Counted from the stretch's first letter, positions 1 through 16,317 are shown. The stretch is DNA of 64,000 nucleotides from Silene conica (GCA_029255685.2 CM055317.2:76745460-76809459), one strand, 5' to 3'. Notes: generated from the sequence alone by a model not told the origin. Made by a program: numbers and translations.

Positions 1-181
1 TTGTAGTTTATCATCATTATTATCATTATTACTATAAAAGCAAAATGTATAACTGCATACGTGGCGCGCTAATATTCCACCGTTCACTCTTTCGCTCGCT
101 CACATTCACTCTCACAGAAATCAGTTTCGTAGACCAATGAGAACCCTTAATTTATGCCAAGTCATATATTTTTATGTATTA

Positions 182-227
<46 letters not shown>

Positions 228-735
228 ATCATTCCAAGATTCCCTAAATATTATACCGAGATTCCCTAAATATTATAAATATTATAATATTATTATTTAT
301 TTATTATTTTTATAAACAACATTCATATTGTTTGAGCCGTGTAAGCATAAAAATGAGTTGCTAATATTGAATATTGACTAATATTGATTGATAGTAAAAG
401 ATTGTAATCTCGGATTTTCCATAAAAAATTAGTTGCTAATATTCAGTGTATAATCTTTGGCTAATAATGATTAGCCATAGATATATTATTATTATTATTA
501 TTTTTATTATTATTATAATCATACCGATATTCCCTAAATATTATAATATTATTATTTATTTATTATTATTATAAACAACATTCATATTGCTTGAGCCGTG
601 TAAGCATAAAAATGAGTTGCTAATATTGAATATTGACTAATATTGATTGATAGTAAAAGATTGTAATCTCGGAATTTTCCATAAAAAATTAGTTGCTAAT
701 ATTCAGTGTATAATCTTTGGCTAATAATGATTACA
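1..735. repeat. AT-rich direct duplication (about 240 bp unit)
   Basis: Two near-identical blocks follow each other, roughly 181-475 and 482-735. Each opens with a TTA/TAT microsatellite, then a 'ttccctaaatatt' segment, an 'attcatattg' segment, 'gagccgtgtaagcata', and ends at 'ggctaataatgatta'. A partial third copy of the right-hand part lies at about 1060-1250, after a SINE. The blocks carry no reading frame. This is seen directly; whether it is a satellite seed or part of a larger transposon is not clear. Confidence 0.75.
181..226. repeat. (TAT)n microsatellite
   Basis: An almost uninterrupted trinucleotide run opens the first copy of the duplicated block. A shorter, interrupted version opens the second copy near 482-520. 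Confidence 0.9.
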
Positions 736-894
736 AAGCTCAAGAAATAAAAACACACATCTTTCCAAATATTAGCAACTCGATTGACTGCTTGATGTAA
801 ACTAATTTTCCATAATAAATATGCAGTGTATAATCTTTGCCAATATTAATATACATATTAATATTCCATAAATATAAATATTAATATACATATT

Positions 895-1012
895 TTTTTT
901 GGTTCAACGAAGCGCGCACTTAGTCGCATTACAATAGGGGAGGGGGATTCGATCCTGGGACCTATTGTCCATAATACCTCTGTCTTAACCACTAGACTAA
1001 GACATCCTCGGT
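895..1012 (-). mobile_element. tRNA-derived SINE with 18-bp target duplication
   Basis: Read on the minus strand, the element begins near 1012 with a tRNA-like head. It has an A-box-like 'tagtctagtgg' and a B-box-like 'ggatcgaatcc', and it ends in an A-rich tail (the T run at 895-900). The 18-bp sequence 'aatattaatatacatatt' flanks it exactly, at 877-894 and 1013-1030, as expected for LINE-driven retroposition. The body is only about 118 bp. It interrupts the AT-rich duplicated region, so it inserted after that block formed. Confidence 0.8.
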
Positions 1013-1255
1013 AATATTAATATACATATTAATATTCCATAAACTAATTTTGTCTCACTAATTTTCCATAAAAATTTAGTTGCTAATATTCAGTGTATAA
1101 TCTTTGGCTAATAATGATTACACGGCTCAAGAAATAAAAACACACATCTTTCCAAATATTAGCAACTCGGTTGACTGCTTGATATAAACTAATTTTCCAT
1201 AATAATAAATATGCAGTCTATAATCTTTGTCAATATTAATTAATATACATATTAA

Positions 1256-4150
1256 TAATTAATAATCATTATTACGATAATCATGCTTTATTTTTCTTTT
1301 AGACAGTCAACATTAAATTTTGTATAGGTGACAGCTTTATAATCATATTATAATTCAATGGGTAACATAACATTATGTTATTTAGTCTGTAAATACACAG
1401 TTTTTAATATTTTAGATAAAATATTTATAGTCGTGTGCACCTCAATGTTCAATTAGTTCGCGTCTGGTGTATGTTTTTCAAGAGTCAGGTTAATTGGCAG
1501 GTCAGATCGGGGTTAGATCGAGTTATAGACCTACATGTGGCCATGTGGGGAGTATTAGAACCGTGCTAAATTTTAGTTGTCGTCATTGACATGTTCTTAA
1601 CTATTGATTCACTTTGAAAAAGAGTAATATACTATTTTCATATTAATTAACTATCGACAACTCCGTATTAATTCATTAACTTCGAATCTGAGAATACAAT
1701 TCAATATAACAAATAATGAATCACTGCAGATATAGCACGAGTCTGTTCTAAATAAAAAAGAAGTATTTGTATTAACTCAAGGTTCATGATGGCCAAGATA
1801 GCCAGACAAAATCCATAAACGAGTATTATTGCAATACCGTATTGGATCTACTTTGTATAGTGTATACCGTGTCTTTAATCACGGTTTCATTTTTTTTCTT
1901 CTTTAAAATTATTGTATTCGAGTTTGTCTATGGTCGGGTTTAATAATTATACTTAATTTCGGAATACCGTATTCCGTTTATTTAAGTTAAATAATTTAAT
2001 TAAATTTCAGATTAAAGTTATTTGAAACCAGTTTTTTAAAATGTATTTTGCTAAAAATTAATAATTTTCCATTTCCGATGTATATATTACGCTTTCTCAA
2101 GTGATAAGGCAAACGTCTAATATTTAACGATTTTTTAAAAATAAATCACGTATTACTTTGTCGTATTATCGACTTTTTACTTCTATTAAAAGAACTCAAA
2201 GTTCTATAACTACTTCACACTTAATTGACAATATTTTTATAAAACCTACTCTTTTAATAACGCATAAAATTGTATCTACCATTTTTATAACTTTTTGCTA
2301 TATTTAATTTTCAATAAATTTTCTAAATATAGTTTAATATATGATTATTTATATATTTTTTTATCTACTTTGGAAATTTGTTATTAGATTATCTAAGTAC
2401 GGTAATTGATCATATATTCATATGCTTTACAAAGTTGAAATTAACAACCCCGTGATTTTCACGGGTGTTACACTAGTTTCTAATTATTTAAATTCATGAT
2501 TTATATAAAAATGTTCGTAATGTTTCTGAATCTACGATTTTAGGCATTTATTTGGAATACGTAGAATATTGGGCGGTTATGGTGCAGAAAAATAATCAAA
2601 TATTATGTAGGACCCACCTGGGTGAATTAAAAAAATATTAATAAAATAAAGCTTGGATGAATGACGTGGCGCAACCACATCTTGATAAATGATTCAGTAT
2701 TTATATAGATAAGATGCACATATTTAGAGAGAATGCAATTTAAAAAACGAAATTATTTTTTTACATACGGGTTTTACTCTTTCACATACATATTTTTCAT
2801 AAAATTTTCATATCATACCTTTTTTTTTTCTTAAAACTAATCAAATTAACTTTTAGATATACTTTTCTTTTCTCCAAAAACGAAATTAAATGTCCTAAAA
2901 TCTTAAATAATGAATTATAATTATCTAAAAAATGCACATGTTTAGAAAGAATGCAATATCTCTTATTGCAAATTAATTTTCTATAACAACGTTATTGTGT
3001 CAATGATATCCACTTCCAGTTGGTCGGAGCGACATTGGTAGAGCAATGTTGTCTAACGGCCGGATTGACCGGAGCAAGTTGAAAAACGGAGGTGTGGTTG
3101 GTGGTGAAGAGAGACGAGGGAATACAAAATACGAGAAGGTTTTTAATTTATAAAAGACATTTGTGAAAAAGTAAATTTATATGTGAAAAAACACGTCCCT
3201 TTAAAAATATCGCCTTTGGATTTTATGATGGATCAAACCAGGCTTTGGATTTTGTGGTGAATCAAGTTTAACTCTAAAAATTTTAAACTTTTAAATATGA
3301 CTAGGGGAGTAAAAATAGATCGGTAATCCAATAAGTAAGCGGATATGGTATGTTTGACCGCCATTTTTATTAGGGTGTTGCTCAATTATGAATGGGTTTT
3401 ACTCTATCATAGACATGATTGACCATTATACCCCTAATTTTTCACAACATTTATAATTTTATTTCACGATCTCACTCCAGCTATCAACCCCAGGAGCCGT
3501 CGTGCAACACCCTTCCTCACCACACACCCCTCTGCGCGCCGCCGACCTATATTTTCTGAAGATGAAGAGTCAATTTCTCGACGAACATTAAGACCCTATA
3601 CCAATCCTCATAATAAAGTTGACATTATTGGTCTTCATCCGCTATTGCAATTGATTATGAATACATTCGACACACAACCTAAATGTTAAGGAACAACAGA
3701 TCGAAGACCAAATAACAAATTGAGATTCTATGTTCCCATTAAAAGCACATCAAACATTGTCTACAAAGTTCTTTTAATCTTGAGCATTGTGGCAATATCG
3801 AGATAAAGCACTGTCAAAATAAATCGTTGAACTGTCAAAGTCGGTCATTAATCATTAACCATCCTACAAATTTAATACTATTGTGACAGGATTTAATCCA
3901 AATAACAATCGAAAAAAGAAGAATAAGGAAGTAAATGAACAAAACATAAAACGATTTAAACAAACCCTAATTTAATTAGTCTAAATCATTTTTTTTAATT
4001 TCATCTAATATAATTCACAAAGGCAGAAATTAGAATTATTACTTGATCGATACGAGCATTAGCTCCAAAAACGTGTGATTTTGACGGATTTAAAAATTTA
4101 ATTAATTTTGTGAGGGAAAAAATTAGAGATAATTTTTTTAATGCAAAAAG
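1256..4150. other. Intergenic AT-rich DNA, no gene seen
   Basis: I see no coding region. A Helitron-type 3' end (hairpin 'cccgtgattttcacggg', then 'CTAG' ending at 2476 and followed by T) lies on the plus strand. A Helitron-type 5' start ('A|TCTATATAAATACTGA', minus strand) lies at 2709, next to 'gccacgtcat'. The two do not obviously belong to the same copy. A less AT-rich patch at about 3010-3120 and 3480-3550 has no recognisable protein. Confidence 0.5.
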
Positions 4151-4155
4151 ATATA

Positions 4156-4383
4156 GAATGGAAAAATAATAAAAAATAAAGTTAATAATTGAGTAAAAGT
4201 TGTACATAAATGAACAATTACGTTTAATTAAGGTCCGGCTCAAAATATAAAATACAACTCTTTTTAAGATAAAAAATAGAAAATAGAAAAATAATAAAAG
4301 AAGTAGTTCAGAAGAACAAAAGTCGTACATAAATGAACCATTACGTTTTATTATTGTCCGGCTCAAAATATAAAATACAAAAT
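4156..4383. repeat. Tandem duplication just upstream of the adenylate-kinase-like gene
   Basis: Two copies of a roughly 105-bp segment are spaced 123 bp apart (4156-4260 and 4279-4383). Both contain 'gtacataaatgaac', 'attacgttt' and 'gtccggctcaaaatataa'. The second copy ends 140 bp before the start codon at 4524, so the duplication probably lies in the promoter or 5' UTR. It also explains the repetitive minus-strand reading frame at 4001-4408, which I do not regard as a gene. Confidence 0.7.
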
Positions 4384-4523
4384 CTCGTGTCTCAATAATC
4401 ATCGCCATAAAAGGGCGAGTGAAGTGGCACTCGAAGTATCTAGTTTACCGTTGTACGACCTCACACGGCCACACTCCTCGCTTCTCTTTAGTTCTCTTCC
4501 ACACAATCACTCCCTTTCCTCCC

Positions 4524-7500
4524 ATGGCGGTCCTCAGCCGCTTCTCTTGCACCATTACAACACCTTCTTTCCGTCAATTTCCACCTTCCTTAACTCGATC
4601 ACTCCACACTGCCGCCGCCGTCTCCGCCGCCGCTGGTCAGCTACAATTCGATCACGACAGCGTCGACGAAAGATTAAGTCATCCAATACCCGCGGTATCG
4701 AATTCGGAAGGTTCTAGACCTTGTAGAGGTGTACAGTGGGTTTTTATTGGGAATCCCGATGCTAAGAAGCACGTTTATGCTGAAATGATGGCTAGAATTC
4801 TTCATGTTCCTCATATTTCTATTACTACACTCCTTCGTCAAGATCTTAACCCTAATTCTACTCTCTATAAGCAGGTTTTGTTCCTCTCTTCGTATCGCTC
4901 TTTATTACCGAGTACTTCATTTGTTCATTTTGATTGTTTACAGTTTCTGCTCCATTTTGATTGTCTAATTGTATTATCATCTCCTGTTGTTGTCGCCGCC
5001 GCTGCTCGCATTAATTGATTATGAGAGTATATGTGTGATTCTGAAGGAATGGAGTTTTATTGGAGTGATTTTAATCTATTGTCAGAGTCAATTTTGTTAC
5101 GGTAATTATAGAGAAGTAACTCTTTGAGTGACCGTCTCACATTAAGATAGTACCGTAAGAAATATAGCATGTTTCATGAATTTGTGCCTCGGAATGTTTT
5201 GTGTGGCGCGACAGGTATCGTAGTGACGTAGTAAAGTTGCTAATTGATGAATGTGCCTGAAATTTAGGAGAAATTGTTTGTAGAGCCCCCTTTTCGAAGG
5301 TTTCATTTCTGTAGAACAATGGTAGATGATGCCGTTTTTTATCAGTTAAAAAGGCAGTATTGAAATAGTAGGCTGTATAATATACTACTCCCTACATCCC
5401 ATTCTCTTGTTGCCCTTTGGTTTTGGCACGAAAACCAATGAAAGGGGAGAAGACCAATTATTAAATGACATGTGGAACAAATTGAGTGTGAATGACCAAA
5501 TTGTTCGTCAAATGCATTCCTAAAATAGCATGGATAACAATTGAATGAGACACCCAAAATGGAATAGGATAACAAATGAACGGAACAAAGGGAGTATATA
5601 AGTAGGGGTAAGCAAAAAGTGTGTGATACGGCGTTGTGATAAGAAAATGGATATATGATAGTACATAATTTTTGTAAATTGTAACTAACAGTATCGGGCA
5701 CCTGGTAGGTTATTTAGAATTAAGACCTATCGGTTATGGACTGTTAATAAAACTGTATAGGCAAACCAAAATCGAAGTGCATGAAAACTGAATCTGGGTA
5801 TACGAAAGTTGTATATTCAGCTTTTCTTGCAAGGTATGCGGTTTGTTGACCCCTACAACTAGGACTAGGAGTGCATAAGGATAAAAGTAAGGGAAACTCG
5901 ATAGCTGACTGGGAAAATGGGAAAAAAAAGTACTCTGTAACTTGTTATTGCTACTACGTGTTATCTAAAAAAACATATGAAAAGAAACTATATTGAGACT
6001 TTGAAAATTGATATAAGGAGAATAGTTAATTTATGAGTTGTCTCATATTGGCTATTGCTAGTAGTGTTGAATAAAATGAGGATGAAAGGCTCAATGGGAA
6101 ATAACTTATATATCTTGTCTAGGTTTAATACCTCCTGAAAAAATGTACTACGCATTTCCATAATTATGATTGCCATGATGCTCACACGCCTCACATTTAT
6201 GTTGATCTTGTAGTATTTGGTTATGCGATGACTTTTTTAACTTGTGTCTTTGTTTGTTTGCTTGTTAAGTTAGATTGCTGAAGCAGTTAACTACAAGAAG
6301 ATTGTTCCCGAGACCATCATTTTTGGTTTGCTGTCAAATAGACTTGAAGATGGACATTACAGAGGTGAAACTGGGTTTATTTTGGATGGCATTCCTCGAA
6401 CACGTCTCCAAGCTGTAAGGCACCTTTTTTCACCTGTATGTCTGTGTACTAGCCTACTAGCTACAGTAGTAACTGTCTCAACAGTCCACTCCAACAGTTG
6501 AAGAAGAAAAATACATAGAGAACTAGAAGAAAGACGCCCTTAAACTTAGGTTTTGTTCTGAAAAATCAGGGTAAAGTGCTACGTATATTGATATCATATC
6601 AAATAAGAGTTGTTATCATGGTCCTTTCTTCATTTTGAAAAGCTTGTTGTAATATATTGAAATAGCCTGCTGTTCATTTATGGCATTTATCAGCTAATTA
6701 CTAAATAGGTGCATGAAACGTGATCATGTCTGCTGCCTTAATATTTTTTCAAATGGATACCTAAGGATGGATCATGGAGCTATTTATTATTAATATTCTA
6801 GTACCTTCTGTAGTCTCGTCCTCATCAATGATCTATTTAGGCCGGTCTTTTCTCCATAGGCGTTCGGTACAAACTAATTTTAACGGAAAAGTAGCAAACT
6901 ATTACCTATTATAACTCGCCTTTTCAAACAACCGCCTAATATTTGTTTTCCTGGTATGTTGGCTACCAGTTTGGTACTAACTCGTTAATTTCGGCCATCT
7001 AATGAACATACTCAGATACTCCTGTTGCAATTGTGAATGATAATCTTTTCCTATTTTGCCGTTCTTCTATTTTTGTTATCCCTTGAAACTGTCTCCCCTT
7101 TCCATATGAAACAGATTCCTCGGCTTTGCCATAGTTGTTCAGACGCTACCAAGTCACCCCCCTCCTCTTCCTCTACTGCTCAAGTAATTTACATATCACC
7201 GTTAACAAAGTCAAATGTTATGGTGAACATTTACCAGGTGACATGAATTACATGCAGCAGAGTTGAGAGAGGTAAGATTGAAGGGGAGATAGTGGGAAAG
7301 GGGATGAGCGTCTAAATGAGGGAGGAAGAGGAATGAGAGAAATGGTGAGTGTGGGGGTATATAATAAAAAGGCAAAACACGTTTAATTTGCCGGAAACCA
7401 TGAGTTGGTATAAAATTGGCTACCAAGTACGAACATACCTAATTAGGTAGCTGGAAAAAAGTTATAATTCAGCGGTGGTTTGAAAAGCAGACTCTTAGGT

Positions 7501-8626
7501 AGTACTTTTGAATTTTCCATGTTTTATTATGTTCGTTTGGTTGTTGGAAGAAGTAGATGGACTATTCTGATTTCTGATTCTGATGGAGAATGATCCATTT
7601 ATTGCAGGAAATCCTTGACCAATTTGTTGACGTTGACCTTGTCGTGAATTTCAAACGCTGTGATCACTTCCAGGCAGGGAGGTCAACTGCTGATTCTTCT
7701 GCATCGTGTGAAACAACCAAGTCTGGGTTTTCAATTAGTAACAAGACTGCTGAAGATGTTAAGCCAAATATCACCACATTCTACAGAGAGCAGGTACTTT
7801 AATTTGTTTTGTTTGCAACTCCTGAAAATTAGCCTGTTAACTGTTTTTGGTTGCGACTCTTGAAATACTACCCAAATATTTGTGAACTGCTTCTGGAATT
7901 GATATACATTTCGCCGATTTGGGTATGCCAGCATGATTCAGTGGGGATCATTGTTCGATTGGTGATTGTGTTATGTGCTATCAAGGTCAAACGATGTCGA
8001 CTTTTGATTTTTTTTTTTTACAGTAGGTACCTTTAGGGCATCATGAGATGCATAATCTACTTCCTTTTCTATCATACTTGATAGAAAAAAAACTTCGCCT
8101 ACTGGCAAAGATGTGAGTTATTAAGTACTGCCTTGTGGCTCCTTTGACGCCCAAAAACAAATTTATATATAAAAAAATCTCCTCGTGGTAAAATGAGAAA
8201 ATATGTGCCGATAGGGCACACGCTACAAAACACCTACAACAATTCTAAAATGATAATATTTAGATATTTTGATGAATTATACATACAAGTTCAATGTTGT
8301 ATCTCTGTAAATACGTGAGAAATTGATGGTTAAAATTGAAGTACATCATTTCACCACCATATACAAATATACAAATGTGGACAGTAAATTTCGGGACTGC
8401 AGTAGACGGTAGTGTATGTTAAATAAACTTCCAGTTAAAGAATATGTTTTTCGTACAGAAGAAATTGGTGGAGGAATACTACCAGAACCAAAAGAAGCTT
8501 ATGGACTTCCATGTCGGAGATACACCTGGAGAAACATGGAAAGGACTCTTAGCTGCATTGCATCTGCCGCACACTACTTCTGGTCATCCTTCGTGGAGAC
8601 TAGCTATGGGTTTCAGAGTACCTTGA
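4524..8626 (+). CDS. Adenylate-kinase-like protein, mitochondrial type, degenerate P-loop
   Basis: Four phase-0 exons: 4524-4874, 6274-6414, 7608-7793 and 8459-8626, giving 281 residues. All three introns are GT-AG. The first 65 residues are rich in Ser, Thr, Ala and Arg with few acids at the start, which fits an organelle transit peptide. The kinase core follows: 'GVQWVFIGNP' (69-78), 'VPHISITTLLRQ' in the place of the AMP-binding helix, and 'GFILDGIPRTR' (151-161), the usual nucleotide-monophosphate motif. The P-loop reads GNPDAKKH (76-83) instead of GxPGxGKG, and there is no arginine-rich LID segment. Family knowledge: this matches the plant group annotated as 'probable adenylate kinase 7, mitochondrial', which is divergent. 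I infer weak or no classical adenylate kinase activity. The start is the first ATG in frame with the core and has a good context (cccATGgcg). Confidence 0.87.
5388..5594. mobile_element. Stowaway-like MITE in intron 1
   Basis: The ends are 'ctccctacatccca' and the inverted 'acaaagggag', with TA on both sides. That matches the Tc1/mariner-derived Stowaway pattern (CTCCCTCC-type termini, TA target). The element is 207 bp with no coding capacity. It lies in the first intron of the adenylate-kinase-like gene, away from the splice sites. Confidence 0.7.
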
Positions 8627-9860
8627 AAGTTTGCGAACGTACTTCATTCAGTGGAATGATTCAGTTTAGATTGAGGATTGGCTCATTGAACCCTGAACCA
8701 TTATTGCAACTGCTTTGTAAATATGCTTTGTACTCGTAAAGTAAGAGGATAAGATCTAGCTACTGTTACGTGATGGAGGAATTTGAGATGGTTAATTCGT
8801 AGTGTTAGCAATTACTCGAGGGAAATTAAACAAATTTCCTACCACTGTGGCGCGGGTTCCTGTATAAAATTGTTGCTCAAAACTATAACAGGGGCGCCCC
8901 ATGAATCCGGAGCCCCTGTTTCAAACATTATGTGGAGGCCTTACGATGATGACCACCTCGTATTTTTATTCTTATTGTTAGCAATTCGAATTTTTGAGTA
9001 TTACTGAAAATATAAAATTATTTGCGTCAATGTTTTTAATTTTAATCATATCATTTTGTTTTTTATAGACAAATATTCTCTCTATTTCTTCCAATTAACG
9101 TATTTGAAATTTTATTTTTAGGAGTAAAGTAATTTGAAAATAAGGCTACAATAAAAGAAAATACTTCGTATTGAGTACGTAAGTGCATCATCCATGATTT
9201 TAGATGTCCCAATTTACATGAAATCAGGTCATTTTTAATATCATTCTTATTTAAGCACAAATTCTCATTGTAGACGGAGGGTATCCGTCACAAGGAGAAG
9301 ACGGATACCATTTTGTCTCACAAAATGTTCATTTAGAGGAGAGAGGGAAGCACATGGGGTGCCTCACTTTGTCCCTCTAGGGTTGTAATGTTTTTAAATA
9401 TTTAAGCACAAAGTTATCAAGTCGCATACGGTAAAATGGTATATTTGCTTTTAAATATTGAAGAGGATGCTTGATGCGAGCTAACTTTTAAATTTACGAA
9501 TGCAAAACAAGAGATTGAAAAAAAGAATGAAACTAAAATAAGTAATTAAATCTAACTAATCAAAAAAGAAAAAAAGGAGTAATTAGTTGACTGATTGATG
9601 TATAAACTAAACATTGTCTCAACTTTAAATCTTTCTGGTCCTTCTATTCCCACCTAATTTTAATCTAACTCTATAAAAGCAATAACTTTTAAATGATTCT
9701 GATTGACTATAACAACTCACCGATGTTTGATCAAATTCCAAAGCATCTCCATCTTCTTCTACTTTTTCTTCTTCAATTTTGGATTTTGGAAAGTCGAGAT
9801 ACAAATCAAGGCGCCTTATTTATTTATGTGGAAATTAAAATTATAAGTTGATAAAAAGTA
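8627..9860. other. Intergenic spacer with a partial MITE
   Basis: The first part is presumably 3' UTR of the adenylate-kinase-like gene. At about 9260-9350 there is a truncated relative of the 'cacaaattct...gtcacaa' MITE family found near 46.3, 48.3, 49.1 and 60.3 kb. I see no further gene. Confidence 0.4.
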
Positions 9861-10546
9861 CTTCCTCCATTTTTTTTATTTTCTTCCCATTTTTCTTATT
9901 TGGCAAATTACCTAGTTTCTTCCCATTTCTTTTCTTTCCTATTTTAGACAACCAAATTACAACTTTATCATTTTTTTATGGATAATTTGTGAGAAACTAC
10001 CTTACATTTATGTCCATTTGTGAACAACTACCTTACTTTTTGTTTTTGGTTAAAAACTACCTTTCATTTTAATTTTTTTGTTAAAAACTACCTAAAAAAA
10101 GTTTTGACGCCAATTTCTTTTTATTATTGGTTCATATGTGTGATATCTCTAAATTTTCATTCTTATTTTGTCGTTAAACTTGATATCCAAGCTTATCTTT
10201 CTTATCTAAAGTTCTAAACGAAAGGGAATTCTTGCCATTAGCTTCAATTTCTTTCTTTAAGCATGTGGAATAATTGGTCCGGATGATGAACATGGGCTAA
10301 ATCGTATGAACTCTATGCTATTCGTGAATAAGAATGAAAATTTAGAGAACTCACACGCGTGAAATCCAACTCATAAATAGAAATTGGCCTCAGAAAATTT
10401 TTTTAGGTAGTTTTTAACAAAAAATTAAAATAAAAGGTAGTTTTTAACCAAAAACAAAAAGTAAGGTAGTTGTTCACAAATGGACATAAATGTAAGGTAG
10501 TTTCTCACAAATACCCTCTTTTCAATACACTTATAAATGGAGGAAG
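9861..10546. mobile_element. Stowaway-like element carrying a nested inverted-repeat element
   Basis: The outer ends are 'cttcctccatt' and 'aatggaggaag', each flanked by TA, as in Stowaway MITEs. Most of the interior is a second element (9985-10512) with long inverted arms, so the outer MITE was probably short and was enlarged by the later insertion. Confidence 0.65.
9985..10512. mobile_element. Long-TIR element (MULE-like), nested
   Basis: The left arm (9985 to about 10171) and the right arm (about 10329-10512) are inverted copies. They are nearly perfect for the outer 110 bp, which includes 'gtgagaaactaccttacat', and more diverged inward. Long terminal inverted repeats without coding capacity suggest a non-autonomous Mutator-like element. 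I could not find a clear 9-bp target duplication, so the superfamily is uncertain. Such arms could fold into a long hairpin if transcribed. Confidence 0.6.
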
Positions 10547-11064
10547 TATGAAGTAACTTTTATAATCTAGCAGAAATTCAAAGAATGAAGATTGCGAGAT
10601 AATGGAAAGAAATTGAGAATACAAATTTTGGCAAAATGAGGAAGGTCAGAGAGGGGGATAGTTGATTAGTAGATAGTTTTTGTTATACGTATTTATTGTG
10701 TATATAATCTGTATTTTATACAGTCGATTGATATAAGCACGATACGTAAATTTTTACACTAAAACAACGATTATCGACTATTTTTTAATATATTAAATAA
10801 TATTATTTAACCCGTCATAATATTGGGATGTATATCGGCATCACAAGTTTGTGAGTCTCGACGACACGTCAGAAAAATTCGATTTTATATTACTATCTTC
10901 TCGTATCTACGAAAGGTGCACAAGAATTTGAAGGCATAAAGTGGGAAACACAACATTCAAAGTCCAAACCAAACCCCTGTCCAATTAGTTCTCCATCGTG
11001 CTTTTTAGTCGTGGTGTGCTGCATCTTCCCTTCTACTCCATCATTTATTTTGAAGGTCGTGAAA

Positions 11065-14963
<3,899 letters not shown>

Positions 14964-15553
14964 CTAGATTCGATCCTTTAGATTAGAATATATATGAACA
15001 GTTTCCATGATTTTGATGATATTCTGTTGTTAGATTTGTGGGGGATTATTTCGCCCTAATCTGCACTTTGCATACCTGTTCACCCTGGAAACACCTCTTG
15101 TTGAGCTCCTTCACTGCGGAAATAAAAACCTCAAATTCAAACTTTTATTTCATCAAATTATCACAACACCTTTTCAGTATAAGAAATCTAATTTCGGTTT
15201 TATACTCACTTTTATCGGGCCACCTCCGGTAGAATTGTGTTTATTTATAGTTTTTTCCTTTGTCAACGATTAAGAGATCGATAGTAAATTTATCTTTCTT
15301 TTTGTTGGTCTTTGAGTTTTCCCTTCTCTTTTTTCAAAATTGACATTTTTTAAACATTTTCTCAAATTTGCACTAAAATCCATCTTCGTTGAGAAATGTT
15401 TTTTTATTCGCGAATATTAAGTCATCAATTATCTTTTCTGTTGTCCAGAAATAACTTTTTAAACAAGTGAAACAATATTGACAGTTGTTGCATAACCCCT
15501 TATATTTTCCGCTTTGTTATACATATCGTGTATGTGTATGTATGCTAACTTTT

Positions 15554-15732
15554 TTTTTTTTGTTTTTTATTTTTTATTTTTTATTTTTTTTGATAAGGTA
15601 AGGAAACTAGGTTGATGCTCTTAAATAGGACCAACCTATCTCATCCTTTCGAATGAGTAAGGTAAGTTTGGCTTCAACCCCGAGTTGGACATGAATGTCA
15701 AACAGAAGCCATAAAATCAGCAACCTTAACCT
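15554..15732 (-). mobile_element. SINE-like retroposon with 15-bp target duplication
   Basis: On the minus strand the body begins near 15732 ('aggttaaggttgctga') and includes a B-box-like 'ggttgaagcc'. It ends in an A-rich tail, seen as the interrupted T run at 15554-15590. The sequence 'tgtatgctaactttt' flanks it at 15539-15553 and 15733-15747. The tail plus the duplication show retroposition. The tRNA origin of the head is plausible but weaker than for the SINE at 895. It sits between ADK and the LITTLE ZIPPER gene. Confidence 0.65.
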
Positions 15733-16122
15733 TGTATGCTAACTTTTGTTGTTTGCTTCTTTTACTGATCTTCCATAACAAACGTGAACTCGAAAAATCG
15801 ATCTAAATTCTAAACTATGTAACTGAACAAATCAAATATTCAAAATGAATAACACGAATTCAGCATTATATAGATTCAATGCAAAAATTTGAGCACAAGG
15901 ATGATAAATAACCGTAGATTGTAGTAAATCAGGATCAAAATCTGAGAAACTAAGTAAAAATGATCCTAACATAGTTTAACCTTACACCTCCCCTTTGTCC
16001 AAAAGATTTAGTTACTACCTACGAAAATTGTTACTGCAACTGTAACTTAAAAACATAGATAAGAAAAGGGGTTAATACACTTAGTAAATAGTAACCTAAG
16101 TGGGTAAATTATGTAGGAGTAA

Positions 16123-16317
16123 TTAGTTAGAGTGGTCGGAAACAGAGTTGCTCTGTTTTCCATTTGTTGTCGTCGTTGTCGTCTTCAGTCTGTGTTTCAA
16201 CTCTAATAGAAGCTTCTTATTCTCTTGATTCAACACCTCGGCTTTCTTCCGCAGCTTCTCGTTTTCCTTCATTATGTAACAATTCTCAATGTACAATTCT
16301 GCGTTCAACCTTTCCAT
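16123..16317 (-). CDS. ZPR: LITTLE ZIPPER microprotein (ZPR3/ZPR4-like)
   Basis: A 64-residue protein beginning MERLNAELYIENCYIMKEN. It has leucine-zipper positions at L8, I15, L22, L29 and L36 and asparagines at positions 5, 12, 19 and 33 in the adjoining register. That is a compact coiled coil with no DNA-binding domain. The sequence closely resembles plant LITTLE ZIPPER proteins of about 67 residues. These bind HD-ZIP III transcription factors (REVOLUTA, PHABULOSA and relatives) through the zipper and keep them from binding DNA, in shoot meristem and leaf polarity control. The C-terminal tail is Thr- and Ser-rich. ZPR genes are themselves HD-ZIP III targets. A partial match to the HD-ZIP III site (GTAATGAT, minus strand) lies at 17032-17039, about 715 bp upstream; this is suggestive only. 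The start is the first ATG, as in ZPR3, but a longer N-terminus in an upstream exon cannot be excluded. Confidence 0.9.
   Translation of the reverse strand: MERLNAELYIENCYIMKENEKLRKKAEVLNQENKKLLLELKHRLKTTTTTTNGKQSNSVSDHSN

Noticed and set aside
4001..4408. 135-codon minus-strand frame upstream of the adenylate-kinase-like gene
   Set aside because: Its Phe/Leu/Ile-rich, internally repeated sequence is explained by the AT-rich tandem duplication.
8416..8739. Longer plus-strand frame overlapping the last exon of the adenylate-kinase-like gene
   Set aside because: It is a different frame; the conserved protein continues in the frame ending at 8626 after the acceptor at 8458.
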